Source: an uncultured Prevotella sp.
GTDB lineage: Bacteria; Bacteroidota; Bacteroidia; Bacteroidales; Bacteroidaceae
DNA: 13,934 nt
Direction of reading: 5' to 3'
NCBI GenBank assembly: GCA_937874345.1
Contig: CALNBT010000117.1
Location: forward strand, 1-13,934
The position numbers were made by a program, and so were the translations under genes. Below the pieces are notes generated by a model. That model saw nothing but the letters and a program-made list of their open reading frames with translations, made no database searches and was not told where the DNA came from. Positions 7,471 through 13,256 of this stretch are shown one piece after another. Every line of letters begins with the position of its first letter. The stretch's first letter is position 1.

Positions 7471-8667
7471 ATGAAAAGACATTTTTTACTGATTGCGATG
7501 CTCTGCATCGTCAGTATGATTTGGGGGCAACAACTCCAACGGGTTGCCCCAGCAACGGTTGGCATGGATGCCGGAAGACTGGCAAATGCCGATAAAATCA
7601 TCAATCATGCCATTCAACAGCATGAAATTCCCGGTGCGGTCCTTGCCGTGGTGCGCCACGGCAAGATGGCTTATCTGAAGGCTTTTGGCAATAGAGCACT
7701 TGAGCCTAAAGTGGAAGCCATGACAACCGGGACCGTATTTGACATGGCATCCTGTAGCAAGGCGATGTCAACGGCTGTCTGCGCACTCATCCTCATCGAA
7801 AGCGGTCAATTAAGGTTAATGGATCGGGTGGATACCTATATACCAAACTTTGACAACTGGAAGGACAATCAGGGTGAAACTGAAGCCATTCGTATTGTTG
7901 ATTTGATGACCCATTCTTCGGGGTTGCCTCCCTATGCCGATGTAGAAATGCTCAAAGCAAAGTATGGTGCCCCCAGCCCTGATGGATTGATAGATTATAT
8001 TTCACATTGCAGAAGAGATTTCAAGCCGACTACAGACTTTCAATATAGCTGTCTTAACTACATTACCTTACAGCGAATTATTGAAACAATCTCAGGAAAG
8101 AGCCTTCGTGATTTTGCCAAGCAGCATATCTTTGATGTGTTGGGTATGAAGCACACCGACTATAACCCTTCTCCTGAGCTGACGAAACAATGTGCTCCCA
8201 CAGAGAAGTTGCCTGATGGAACCGTTCTGCGTGGTGTCGTTCACGATCCTCTGGCCCGTGTCATGAATGGTGGAATTTCTGGTAATGCGGGTCTGTTTTC
8301 TACGGCAGACGATATTGCCTTGTTTTGTGCTGCAGTACAAAATGGTGGCATTTGGAACGGGCATCGTATTTTAAGCAAACTTGGTGTTCAATGTATGCGA
8401 ACGGTTCCCCGTCGGGTGGCAAATCTGGGACGAACACCCGGATGGGACATTTTTACGGCTTATGCTACCAATAATGGTGACTTGCTGAGTGATGCCACTT
8501 ATGGTCATACGGGGTTCACCGGGACCAGCATTGTTATTGACCCGATCAACGATGTCAGTGTTATCTTTCTTACCAATGCAGTGCATCCGTCAGGCAAGAG
8601 TCCGTCTGCGATCATCTCTTTACGTTCCTATATTGCCAATGCCGTGGCTGCATCCATTATTCAATAA
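7471..8667 (+). CDS. Exported serine hydrolase, class C beta-lactamase/penicillin-binding-protein-like
   Basis: A 398-residue protein with a signal peptide (MKR, hydrophobic LLIAMLCIVSMIW, cleavage near G19/Q20). The beta-lactamase-related fold is shown by the SxxK nucleophile/base pair SCSK (S94, K97) in FDMASCSK, by the Tyr-containing motif QYSCLNY (Y192; the usual YSN asparagine is a Cys here), and by the third motif GHTGFTGTS (345-353). The family includes D-alanyl-D-alanine carboxypeptidases, D-amino acid amidases and esterases; true resistance enzymes are a minority. It lies 129 bases after murQ, beyond a probable terminator, so it may be a separate unit with its own promoter, although I cannot identify one. 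Trimming stem peptides of peptidoglycan fragments would fit the neighbourhood, but this is inference. Confidence 0.85.
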   Translation: MKRHFLLIAMLCIVSMIWGQQLQRVAPATVGMDAGRLANADKIINHAIQQHEIPGAVLAVVRHGKMAYLKAFGNRALEPKVEAMTTGTVFDMASCSKAMSTAVCALILIESGQLRLMDRVDTYIPNFDNWKDNQGETEAIRIVDLMTHSSGLPPYADVEMLKAKYGAPSPDGLIDYISHCRRDFKPTTDFQYSCLNYITLQRIIETISGKSLRDFAKQHIFDVLGMKHTDYNPSPELTKQCAPTEKLPDGTVLRGVVHDPLARVMNGGISGNAGLFSTADDIALFCAAVQNGGIWNGHRILSKLGVQCMRTVPRRVANLGRTPGWDIFTAYATNNGDLLSDATYGHTGFTGTSIVIDPINDVSVIFLTNAVHPSGKSPSAIISLRSYIANAVAASIIQ

Positions 8668-8733
8668 GGAAGTATACCGCAAATAAAGCGTGTTATCGAA
8701 TACGGTCACCTGTCGTGATGATTTCATATTTGT

Positions 8734-8757
8734 ACTGAATCTGGAATAGAATTCAGT
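8734..8757. repeat. Inverted repeat, 7-bp arms
   Basis: ACTGAAT (8734-8740) and ATTCAGT (8751-8757) are perfect inverted copies separated by 10 bases. It lies 66 bases after the serine hydrolase stop and is not followed by a T-run, so it is at most a weak hairpin or a protein-binding site. Confidence 0.4.
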
Positions 8758-8782
8758 CCATTGATTTTGCCGTTCGTTATCA

Positions 8783-8827
8783 ATGCTATTGACAGGCAAA
8801 ACCATTCATTTTGCGATTCAATAGCAT
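8783..8827. repeat. Two-part hairpin with a competing alternative arm
   Basis: ATGCTATTGA (8783-8792) pairs with TCAATAGCAT (8818-8827), 10 bp. After a symmetric 3x3 internal loop, GCAAAA (8796-8801) pairs with TTTTGC (8809-8814) around a 7-base loop. A further TTTTGCC at 8765-8771 can pair perfectly with GGCAAAA (8795-8801), which would compete with the inner stem. No strong T-run follows directly, so a role as simple terminator is uncertain. Confidence 0.6.
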
Positions 8828-8867
8828 ACGGTTTGTTGGCTGGAGTGTTTTTGTACATTTTTTGATG

Positions 8868-9056
8868 TCACCTATCTGCCAAAGGATATGTTTTGATTCG
8901 TTTTTTCATTGAAAAGTATCTGAACTGATTCTTTTCTATTCCCAGATCCATTTTTGCAACTTTTCTTTCTTTTTCTTCGTCAAACAGGCAATAATTTACA
9001 ATCACATCTCTCGCTTCTTGAAGTATAATGGTGTCATTTAATGAAAAATCAAGCAT
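8868..9056 (-). CDS. Doubtful small reverse-strand ORF, 62 aa
   Basis: Starting at the ATG complementary to 9054-9056, directly abutting the lipoprotein start on the other strand, a 62-codon frame runs to a TGA at 8868. The predicted peptide is charged (EEKERK near the middle, MKKR near the end), opens with MLDFSLNDTII, and looks more protein-like than the usual shadow frames. I do not recognise it, it has no visible ribosome binding context, and its promoter would have to lie inside the lipoprotein gene. It may be a real small gene, a gene remnant, or chance in an A/T-rich gap. Confidence 0.2.
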   Translation of the reverse strand: MLDFSLNDTIILQEARDVIVNYCLFDEEKERKVAKMDLGIEKNQFRYFSMKKRIKTYPLADR

Positions 9057-9767
9057 ATGAAAAAGAATATTTACGTTTTGATGGTCATGACAGTCTTGTT
9101 GACTTTGACCTCTTGTGTAAAGATTGTTAGACACACAAATCGCTCAGTAGAACAGACAAAGTCTATCAATGTGCGCCAATTTGAACGCATACAAGTAAAG
9201 GCGTTTTGTGACGTTCACTATACACAGGCCGATTCGGTCAGTGTTAAATTTGTTGGATCTCAAAGAGCATTGGACCATCTGCGAACGATTTCTGATGGCA
9301 CGACTTTGACCATTGAGCAATCTAAACGTTTCAAATGGTTGAACCTTGGGCAAGACGATGATGTTGAGATTTACATTACCTCTCCTGATTTGACTGGTGT
9401 CGCCATGGCCGGGGCAGGCGATTTTGTGGTAGATGGTAAGTTGGATACAGATACCATGACCGTGAAGATGGAAGGTACTGGCGACATTCAAATGAATGAT
9501 TTGATATGCGACAAAGTCATCCTCAACCTAAAAGGCGTTGGGGATATTGACCTGAAGAATGTCACGGCCTCACAAACGCAGATTACCTTGAAAGGCGTTG
9601 GTGATGTGAAGGTTCATTTTAATCAATGTGATTTGGTGGATTGCTCCCTTGAAGGGGTTGGAGATGTCAAGCTTTCTGGCAAGGTAAAAAATATGAAGCG
9701 TTCCATTCGTGGAACCGGTTCAATTGATTTGGCCGGGTTGAAGGTTGATAACGACATTTCGGAGTAA
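9057..9767 (+). CDS. DUF2807 (putative auto-transporter adhesin, head GIN domain) lipoprotein
   Basis: A 236-residue lipoprotein: residues 1-19 form a signal peptide ending in the lipobox LTSC with the lipidated Cys at 20. After a linker, residues 38-110 open the DUF2807 domain (FERIQVKAFCDVHYTQ, then a strand-rich segment to VEIYITSPDL). From 119 on, a GxGD/S motif recurs six times (119, 140, 160, 180, 200, 219), as expected for a right-handed beta-helix with one turn per about 20 residues. Despite its Pfam name the family has no proven adhesin role; in Bacteroidota such proteins are envelope lipoproteins of unknown function. It stands apart from both neighbouring operons, with 389 bases upstream and 148 downstream. 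Start chosen at MKKN because it gives the signal peptide directly. Confidence 0.9.
   Translation: MKKNIYVLMVMTVLLTLTSCVKIVRHTNRSVEQTKSINVRQFERIQVKAFCDVHYTQADSVSVKFVGSQRALDHLRTISDGTTLTIEQSKRFKWLNLGQDDDVEIYITSPDLTGVAMAGAGDFVVDGKLDTDTMTVKMEGTGDIQMNDLICDKVILNLKGVGDIDLKNVTASQTQITLKGVGDVKVHFNQCDLVDCSLEGVGDVKLSGKVKNMKRSIRGTGSIDLAGLKVDNDISE
9411..9722 (+). repeat. Six coding repeats with 60-base period inside the DUF2807 gene
   Basis: Codons for GAGD, GTGD, GVGD, GVGD, GVGD and GTGS begin at residues 119, 140, 160, 180, 200 and 219, so the central four are exactly 20 codons apart. The DNA is also similar: AAAGGCGTTGG occurs identically 60 bases apart (at 9531 and 9591), and GAAGGGGTTGG follows one period later (9651). 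This indicates repeat duplication or strong constraint within the beta-helix. Confidence 0.85.
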
Positions 9768-9799
9768 TGCAACTCTTGGATGTAATTGTATCCATAACG

Positions 9800-9831
9800 T
9801 TTTCATTTTCTAAAAATATATCTTATCTTTG
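9800..9831 (+). promoter_or_regulatory. Bacteroidetes-type promoter for the nucleotidyltransferase operon
   Basis: TATCTTTG at 9824-9831 matches the Bacteroidetes -7 consensus TAnnTTTG exactly, and TTTT at 9800-9803 sits 20 bases upstream where the -33 TTTG element is expected. The position is intergenic, in an A/T-rich stretch 85 bases before the start of the next operon. Transcription would begin near 9838. The same octamer also occurs in coding sequence (for example 209, 2350 and 8127) where it encodes Ile-Phe, so the match alone is not proof. Confidence 0.65.
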
Positions 9832-9846
9832 CATAAACAACTCATT

Positions 9847-9891
9847 AAAGCGACAGAAGGTCAGTTGACAATTTTCTACTGTCGTTTTTTT
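9847..9891 (+). terminator. Terminator-like hairpin in the operon leader
   Basis: AAAGCGACAG (9847-9856) pairs with CTGTCGTTTT (9879-9888), ten pairs including one G-U, and the T-run continues to 9891 (seven T in all). The loop is about 22 bases and contains the near-palindrome GTCAGTTGAC (9860-9869). It could terminate the DUF2807 transcript 80 bases after its stop, but it lies downstream of the promoter at 9800-9831 and 24 bases upstream of the next gene, so transcripts from that promoter must pass it. That makes it a candidate attenuator. Confidence 0.6.
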
Positions 9892-9915
9892 ATTGCATGA
9901 TGAACAAAAGATAAG

Positions 9916-10653
9916 ATGAAATATGCCGTTATCGCTGCGGGTGAAGGTTCGCGCCTATCCCAAGAGGGTATACAAGTCCCCAAACCACTTGTAGAAGTGG
10001 GTGGTGAACCATTAATAGACAGATTGATTCGTATTTTTATGGACAATGATGGTCAAGAGATTGTCGTTGTCTGTAACGAGAATATGCCTGAGGTTCGTGT
10101 ACATCTCTGCCATCTGGCTCAGGATGTTTGTCGGGAACGGTCTGTGTCGTTGCAAATTGTAGAGACGCGCACGCCCAGCTCAATGCATAGTCTATATAAG
10201 TTGCGTCCCTGGCTGAAAGATTCTGACTTTTGTCTTACCACGGTGGATACTTTTTTTCATGAAAAAGAATTCAAACAGTATGTTGATGGATTCAAAAATG
10301 CATTGAAGAACGATATAGACGCCTGGATGGGAGTTACAGCTTATGTGGATGATGAAAAACCCTTGTATGTTGAAACGGATGAGACCCTGCGGGTTACAGG
10401 CTTTTACGATCTGCCCCACCAAGGATGTTCATACGTTTCTGCAGGTATTTATGGGTTTAGGTCAATCGCTTTTGAGACCTTGGAACGATGCATTCAAAGA
10501 GGAGAACAACGTATGCGCAATTTTCAACGTGCTTTGCTGACTTCCCATTTGAATGTTAGAGCGTTTGCTTTCGGACCGGTTTTCGATATCGATCACGTTG
10601 CAGATATTGCAAAAGCTGAAGATTTTTTAGTTCAACAAAATTCATTCCAGTGA
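9916..10653 (+). CDS. NTP-transferase-fold nucleotidyltransferase (sugar-phosphate or alcohol-phosphate type)
   Basis: A 245-residue cytoplasmic protein with the NTP_transferase fold. The nucleotide loop is AVIAAGEGSRL (4-14), the pyrophosphorylase lysine region VPKPLVEVGG (21-30), and the metal aspartate D111 lies in LTTVDTFF (107-114). The C-terminus FDIDHVADIAKAEDF (223-237) matches the usual 'iDvdtpeDl..Ae' end. Such enzymes couple NTP with a phosphorylated sugar or polyol and release pyrophosphate; relatives include inositol-1-phosphate cytidylyltransferase and MobA. With a CDP-alcohol phosphotransferase-family gene two genes on, a CTP-dependent enzyme that makes a CDP-headgroup is plausible but unproven. 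It is the first gene of the operon, behind a promoter and leader hairpin. A five-codon frame, MMNKR-stop (9897-9914), ends 1 base before its ATG. Confidence 0.8.
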   Translation: MKYAVIAAGEGSRLSQEGIQVPKPLVEVGGEPLIDRLIRIFMDNDGQEIVVVCNENMPEVRVHLCHLAQDVCRERSVSLQIVETRTPSSMHSLYKLRPWLKDSDFCLTTVDTFFHEKEFKQYVDGFKNALKNDIDAWMGVTAYVDDEKPLYVETDETLRVTGFYDLPHQGCSYVSAGIYGFRSIAFETLERCIQRGEQRMRNFQRALLTSHLNVRAFAFGPVFDIDHVADIAKAEDFLVQQNSFQ

Positions 10654-10683
10654 TAAATAAAACGAAAACTGTCACTTTATTGA

Positions 10684-11457
10684 ATGCATGAAAACATGAA
10701 AATAAAGCATAACATTATTGCAATTCGGCGAGACGTGAAATATTCTCTTGATGCCGAACAGAAAGATAAAGATATTCTAACAGCTACGATTCGGCATCTA
10801 GGGAATGATATCAAGATGATAGACGAGTCGCTGTTTACCCTACAGGATCATGCAGACATCTATCTCTCGATGGGGCGTTTGCCACAGACATTGGAACTGT
10901 TGCGCATAAAGGCTGCCGAAGGTGCCTTGGTTATCAACACGCCAGATTCAGTTGGCGCTTGTTCAAGAAAGCAGATCACAAAATTAATGCGTGAAAATGA
11001 TATCGCGATGCCTCCTGTCAAGGGTGCGTTTGGCTATTGGCTGAAACGTGGTGATTCTTTGGCGCAGGCGGATAGTGATGTTGTTTTTTGTGAAAACGAA
11101 GAAGAACTTGCCCTGAACAAAGCCGAATGGCAGAAACGGGGAATTATGTCATTTGTAGAAAGTGCACATGTTCCAGGTGATCTTATTAAATTCTATGGCG
11201 TCAGTGACCATTTCTTTAGATGGTACCGCATGCATGACGTTGATCAGGGATACGATTTTGATATCAAGGCTTTGCAACGTGAAGCTGTCCGATTGGCCAA
11301 AATTATCGGCATAGATGTTTTTGGCGGTGATTGTATCGTATGTCAAGATGGTCATTTTTACTTGATAGACTTTAATGATTGGCCCAGTTTTGCTCGCTGT
11401 AAGGAAGAGGCTGCAGAGGCTATTGCACAATTAGTGAAGAAAAATGAGTACATTTAA
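10684..11457 (+). CDS. ATP-grasp enzyme of unknown substrate
   Basis: A 257-residue protein (or 253 if it starts at the ATG at 10696; M5-K-I-K-H could equally be the true N-terminus). An ATP-grasp core is visible: VINTPDSVGACSRKQI (83-98) resembles the entry to the central domain in RimK-type ligases and ITPK-like kinases; FVESAHVPGDLIKFYGV (157-173) is the nucleotide-binding strand pair; GIDVFGGDCIV (209-219) and LIDFNDWPSF (227-236) supply the acidic and Asn residues that bind Mg-ATP. The fold catalyses carboxylate-amine ligation or, in some branches, phosphorylation of polyols, so it might ligate an amino acid to the headgroup or phosphorylate an inositol-like alcohol. It follows the nucleotidyltransferase by 30 bases and overlaps the next gene by 14 bases, so the three act as a unit. 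The substrate is not readable. Confidence 0.75.
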   Translation: MHENMKIKHNIIAIRRDVKYSLDAEQKDKDILTATIRHLGNDIKMIDESLFTLQDHADIYLSMGRLPQTLELLRIKAAEGALVINTPDSVGACSRKQITKLMRENDIAMPPVKGAFGYWLKRGDSLAQADSDVVFCENEEELALNKAEWQKRGIMSFVESAHVPGDLIKFYGVSDHFFRWYRMHDVDQGYDFDIKALQREAVRLAKIIGIDVFGGDCIVCQDGHFYLIDFNDWPSFARCKEEAAEAIAQLVKKNEYI

Positions 11458-12391
11458 GGAATTGTTAAGAGCCTCCATGAAATCGAGGGAAACGGAGGAA
11501 TGGATTGATGTATATTTCACCCGGCCTGTAGGTTTGGTGTTTGCATTGTTCTGGAAAAAACTAGGTGTTCATCCTAACGTTGTGACAATCCTTTCTATGT
11601 TTTTAGGTGTTGCGGCAGGATATTGTTTTTACTTTGTGGATCTACAGCACAATATTATAGGGATGTTGTTTATGGTATTTGCCAATTTGTGCGATAGCAC
11701 AGATGGACAGCTTGCCAGGTTGACCAATCAGAAATCGTTTTTGGGTCGACTATTGGATGGCTTGGCAGGTGAAGTGTGGTTTGTAGCCGTATACATCGCA
11801 ATCGCTTTGCGTATGCAAAATCAGTATATGCCCAATACGGATGTGATTTGGGGTATCGGTATTTGGGCTTTGGCGATTGTGGCAGGCATTCTTTGTCATG
11901 TCGAACAGACCTCTTTGGCTGATTATTATCGCCAGATACATCTTTTTTTCTTGAATGGAAAGGACGGCAGTGAATTGGATAATTCTTTGCAACAACGTGC
12001 TTATTATCTTTCTTTGGATAAAAAAGAATGGTTGAAACGTCTTTTTTATAGCAATTATGTTGGTTATTGCAGAAATCAAGAGCGGCGAACAACCGAGTTT
12101 CAGTCATTTTTCAAGTTCTATTTACGCTATCCTGATGAGTCGGTTAGAAAACAATTTCTTGAAGGCAGCAGGCCGTTGATGTTCTATGCGAATGTCGTTT
12201 CTTTCAACGTTCGCGCACTTATTCTATATTTTTCTTGTCTTATAAACATGCCTTGGCTCTATTTTATTTTTGAAATGACAATCCTTCAGATCGTTGCCAT
12301 TTACATGCACAAGCAGCATGAAAACTTGAGTCGTCAAATGAAAGTTGAGCTTCGCCAACGTCAGAAGATGCAAATGGAGGGAAGAACATGA
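11444..12391 (+). CDS. CDP-alcohol phosphatidyltransferase-family membrane protein with atypical motif
   Basis: A 315-residue integral membrane protein. The CDP-alcohol phosphotransferase signature D-x2-DG-x2-AR-x8-G-x3-D-x3-D is present as D84, D87-G88, A91-R92, G101 and D105, preceded by HPNVVTILS (43-51); the final Asp expected at 109 is Gly, with Glu at 110. Hydrophobic segments lie near 27-38, 46-82, 111-122, 135-151 and 246-288. Between about 155 and 245 is a charged stretch (YYRQIHLFF ... KKEWLKR ... RRTTEFQ) not found in minimal family members. The C-terminus is a basic/Gln-rich tail. Family members join a CDP-activated lipid or alcohol to a second alcohol. The gene starts within the ATP-grasp gene and ends in an ATGA overlap with the HAD gene, so it is part of the four-gene unit. 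The product could be a lipid headgroup or a soluble phosphodiester. Confidence 0.8.
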   Translation: MSTFKELLRASMKSRETEEWIDVYFTRPVGLVFALFWKKLGVHPNVVTILSMFLGVAAGYCFYFVDLQHNIIGMLFMVFANLCDSTDGQLARLTNQKSFLGRLLDGLAGEVWFVAVYIAIALRMQNQYMPNTDVIWGIGIWALAIVAGILCHVEQTSLADYYRQIHLFFLNGKDGSELDNSLQQRAYYLSLDKKEWLKRLFYSNYVGYCRNQERRTTEFQSFFKFYLRYPDESVRKQFLEGSRPLMFYANVVSFNVRALILYFSCLINMPWLYFIFEMTILQIVAIYMHKQHENLSRQMKVELRQRQKMQMEGRT

Positions 12392-13110
12392 TAGTAATTG
12401 ACGAAAAAATACGAGGGTTGGTTCTTGATTTTGGTGGAACCATTGACACCAACGGCTGCCATTGGGGAAAAATGTTATGGCATTGTTATCAGCAGGTAGG
12501 TATGCCTGTGACCGAAAATCAATTTCGCGAAGCGTATGTGTATGGTGAACGAGCTTTGGAGATGTATCCGATGATTCTGCCCGACTATACCTTTCGAAAT
12601 ACACTTGAGGTTAAGTTGCGGATAGAACTCGAACAACTGTGTTTGATGGGTGCATGGAATGCGGATGAAATAATGTTCAAAAAGGTTCATCAAGCATTAC
12701 TAGATATCATTTACCATCAAGTTTCAACGATCATAAGTCGTAATCGGGAAGTGCTGCTGGCACTCTATAAAAAATATCCCATGGTGCTTGCAACCAATTT
12801 TTACGGAAATATGCACCAGGTCTTGAAAGAATTTCAACTGGATGAACTCTTTATGGATGTCATCGAATCAGCTGTTGTCAGCATCCGAAAACCAGATATA
12901 CGCATTTTCAAATTGGCCGTTGAAGCTTTGGGACTGCAGCCAGAAGATGTGTTGGTTGTAGGAGACAGCTTTTATAAAGATGTTGAACCATCTTGTAAAA
13001 TAGGCTGTCAAACTGCCTGGTTGAAAGGAGAGGGGTGGGTTAACAAACAATATGACGAAAGTATTCCAACCTATATCTTGACCGATTTTCAACAGTTAGT
13101 GAGCCAATAG
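12388..13110 (+). CDS. HAD-superfamily hydrolase, probable phosphatase
   Basis: A 240-residue cytoplasmic HAD protein. Motif I is LVLDFGGTIDT (11-21), with nucleophile D14 but Gly instead of Asp two positions later; motif II is the Thr of LATNF (T136); motif III is K168 in IRKPD; motif IV is VVGDSFYKD (190-198). The helical cap between residues 20 and 120 is of the type I kind. Most HAD phosphatases have DxD in motif I, but some type I members with DxG (for instance YihX-like) remain active, so loss of activity should not be assumed. It starts in the stop of the membrane transferase (ATGA), so it likely removes a phosphate from a substrate or product of that enzyme, as phosphatases do after phosphatidylglycerol-phosphate or phosphatidylinositol-phosphate synthases. 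The 3' end overlaps a convergent small gene by 15 bases. Confidence 0.85.
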   Translation: MIVIDEKIRGLVLDFGGTIDTNGCHWGKMLWHCYQQVGMPVTENQFREAYVYGERALEMYPMILPDYTFRNTLEVKLRIELEQLCLMGAWNADEIMFKKVHQALLDIIYHQVSTIISRNREVLLALYKKYPMVLATNFYGNMHQVLKEFQLDELFMDVIESAVVSIRKPDIRIFKLAVEALGLQPEDVLVVGDSFYKDVEPSCKIGCQTAWLKGEGWVNKQYDESIPTYILTDFQQLVSQ

Positions 13111-13245
13111 ACGACCGATAAACATACCGATGTCATAGAAGGTATTGAAGATACAAGCAAGGATAGCAACGATGACCGTTGCCTTGATAGTTGGATGTTC
13201 GTTCAGATATTGGTTTACCTTTTCGATCAATTCATCAAAATTCAT
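13096..13245 (-). CDS. 49-residue single-pass membrane protein
   Basis: A small frame read from the complement of 13243-13245 (ATG) to TAA at 13096. Residues 1-20 are charged and amphipathic (MNFDELIEKVNQYLNEH), and about 21-46 form one hydrophobic segment (ATVIVAILACIFNTF, then IGMFIGRLLA). It starts 11 bases after the recQ stop on the same strand, so it is probably translated from the recQ transcript. Its last 15 bases overlap the 3' end of the convergent HAD gene. I do not recognise a family. A coherent N-terminal helix plus one membrane segment, and placement right after recQ, favour a real gene over chance. Confidence 0.65.
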   Translation of the reverse strand: MNFDELIEKVNQYLNEHPTIKATVIVAILACIFNTFYDIGMFIGRLLAH

Positions 13246-13256
13246 AGTGATTCGTA

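Larger units (their letters stand above)
8668..9056. other. 389-base intergenic region with inverted repeats
   Basis: No convincing forward-strand gene. It contains a short inverted repeat (8734-8757), a larger two-part hairpin (8783-8827), a weak promoter-like arrangement (TTTG at 8832-8835, 18 bases, TACATTTTTTG at 8854-8864) and a 62-codon reverse-strand ORF of doubtful reality (8868-9056). The hairpins could mark the end of the serine hydrolase transcript, and the promoter-like element could serve the downstream lipoprotein gene with a leader of about 190 bases; both are tentative. Confidence 0.6.

Noticed and set aside
8995..9029. TTTACA and TATAAT resembling a sigma-70 promoter before the lipoprotein gene
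   Set aside because: Spacing is 23 bases, and Bacteroidota use a different primary promoter pattern, so the resemblance is probably chance.
9057..9767. DUF2807 protein as an autotransporter adhesin
   Set aside because: The family name suggests this, but the protein is a 236-residue lipoprotein with no translocator barrel; there is no sequence support for self-transport or adhesion.
11670..12107. 145-codon reverse-strand open frame under the CDP-alcohol transferase gene
   Set aside because: Antisense to a gene with clear family motifs; composition is typical of a shadow frame.
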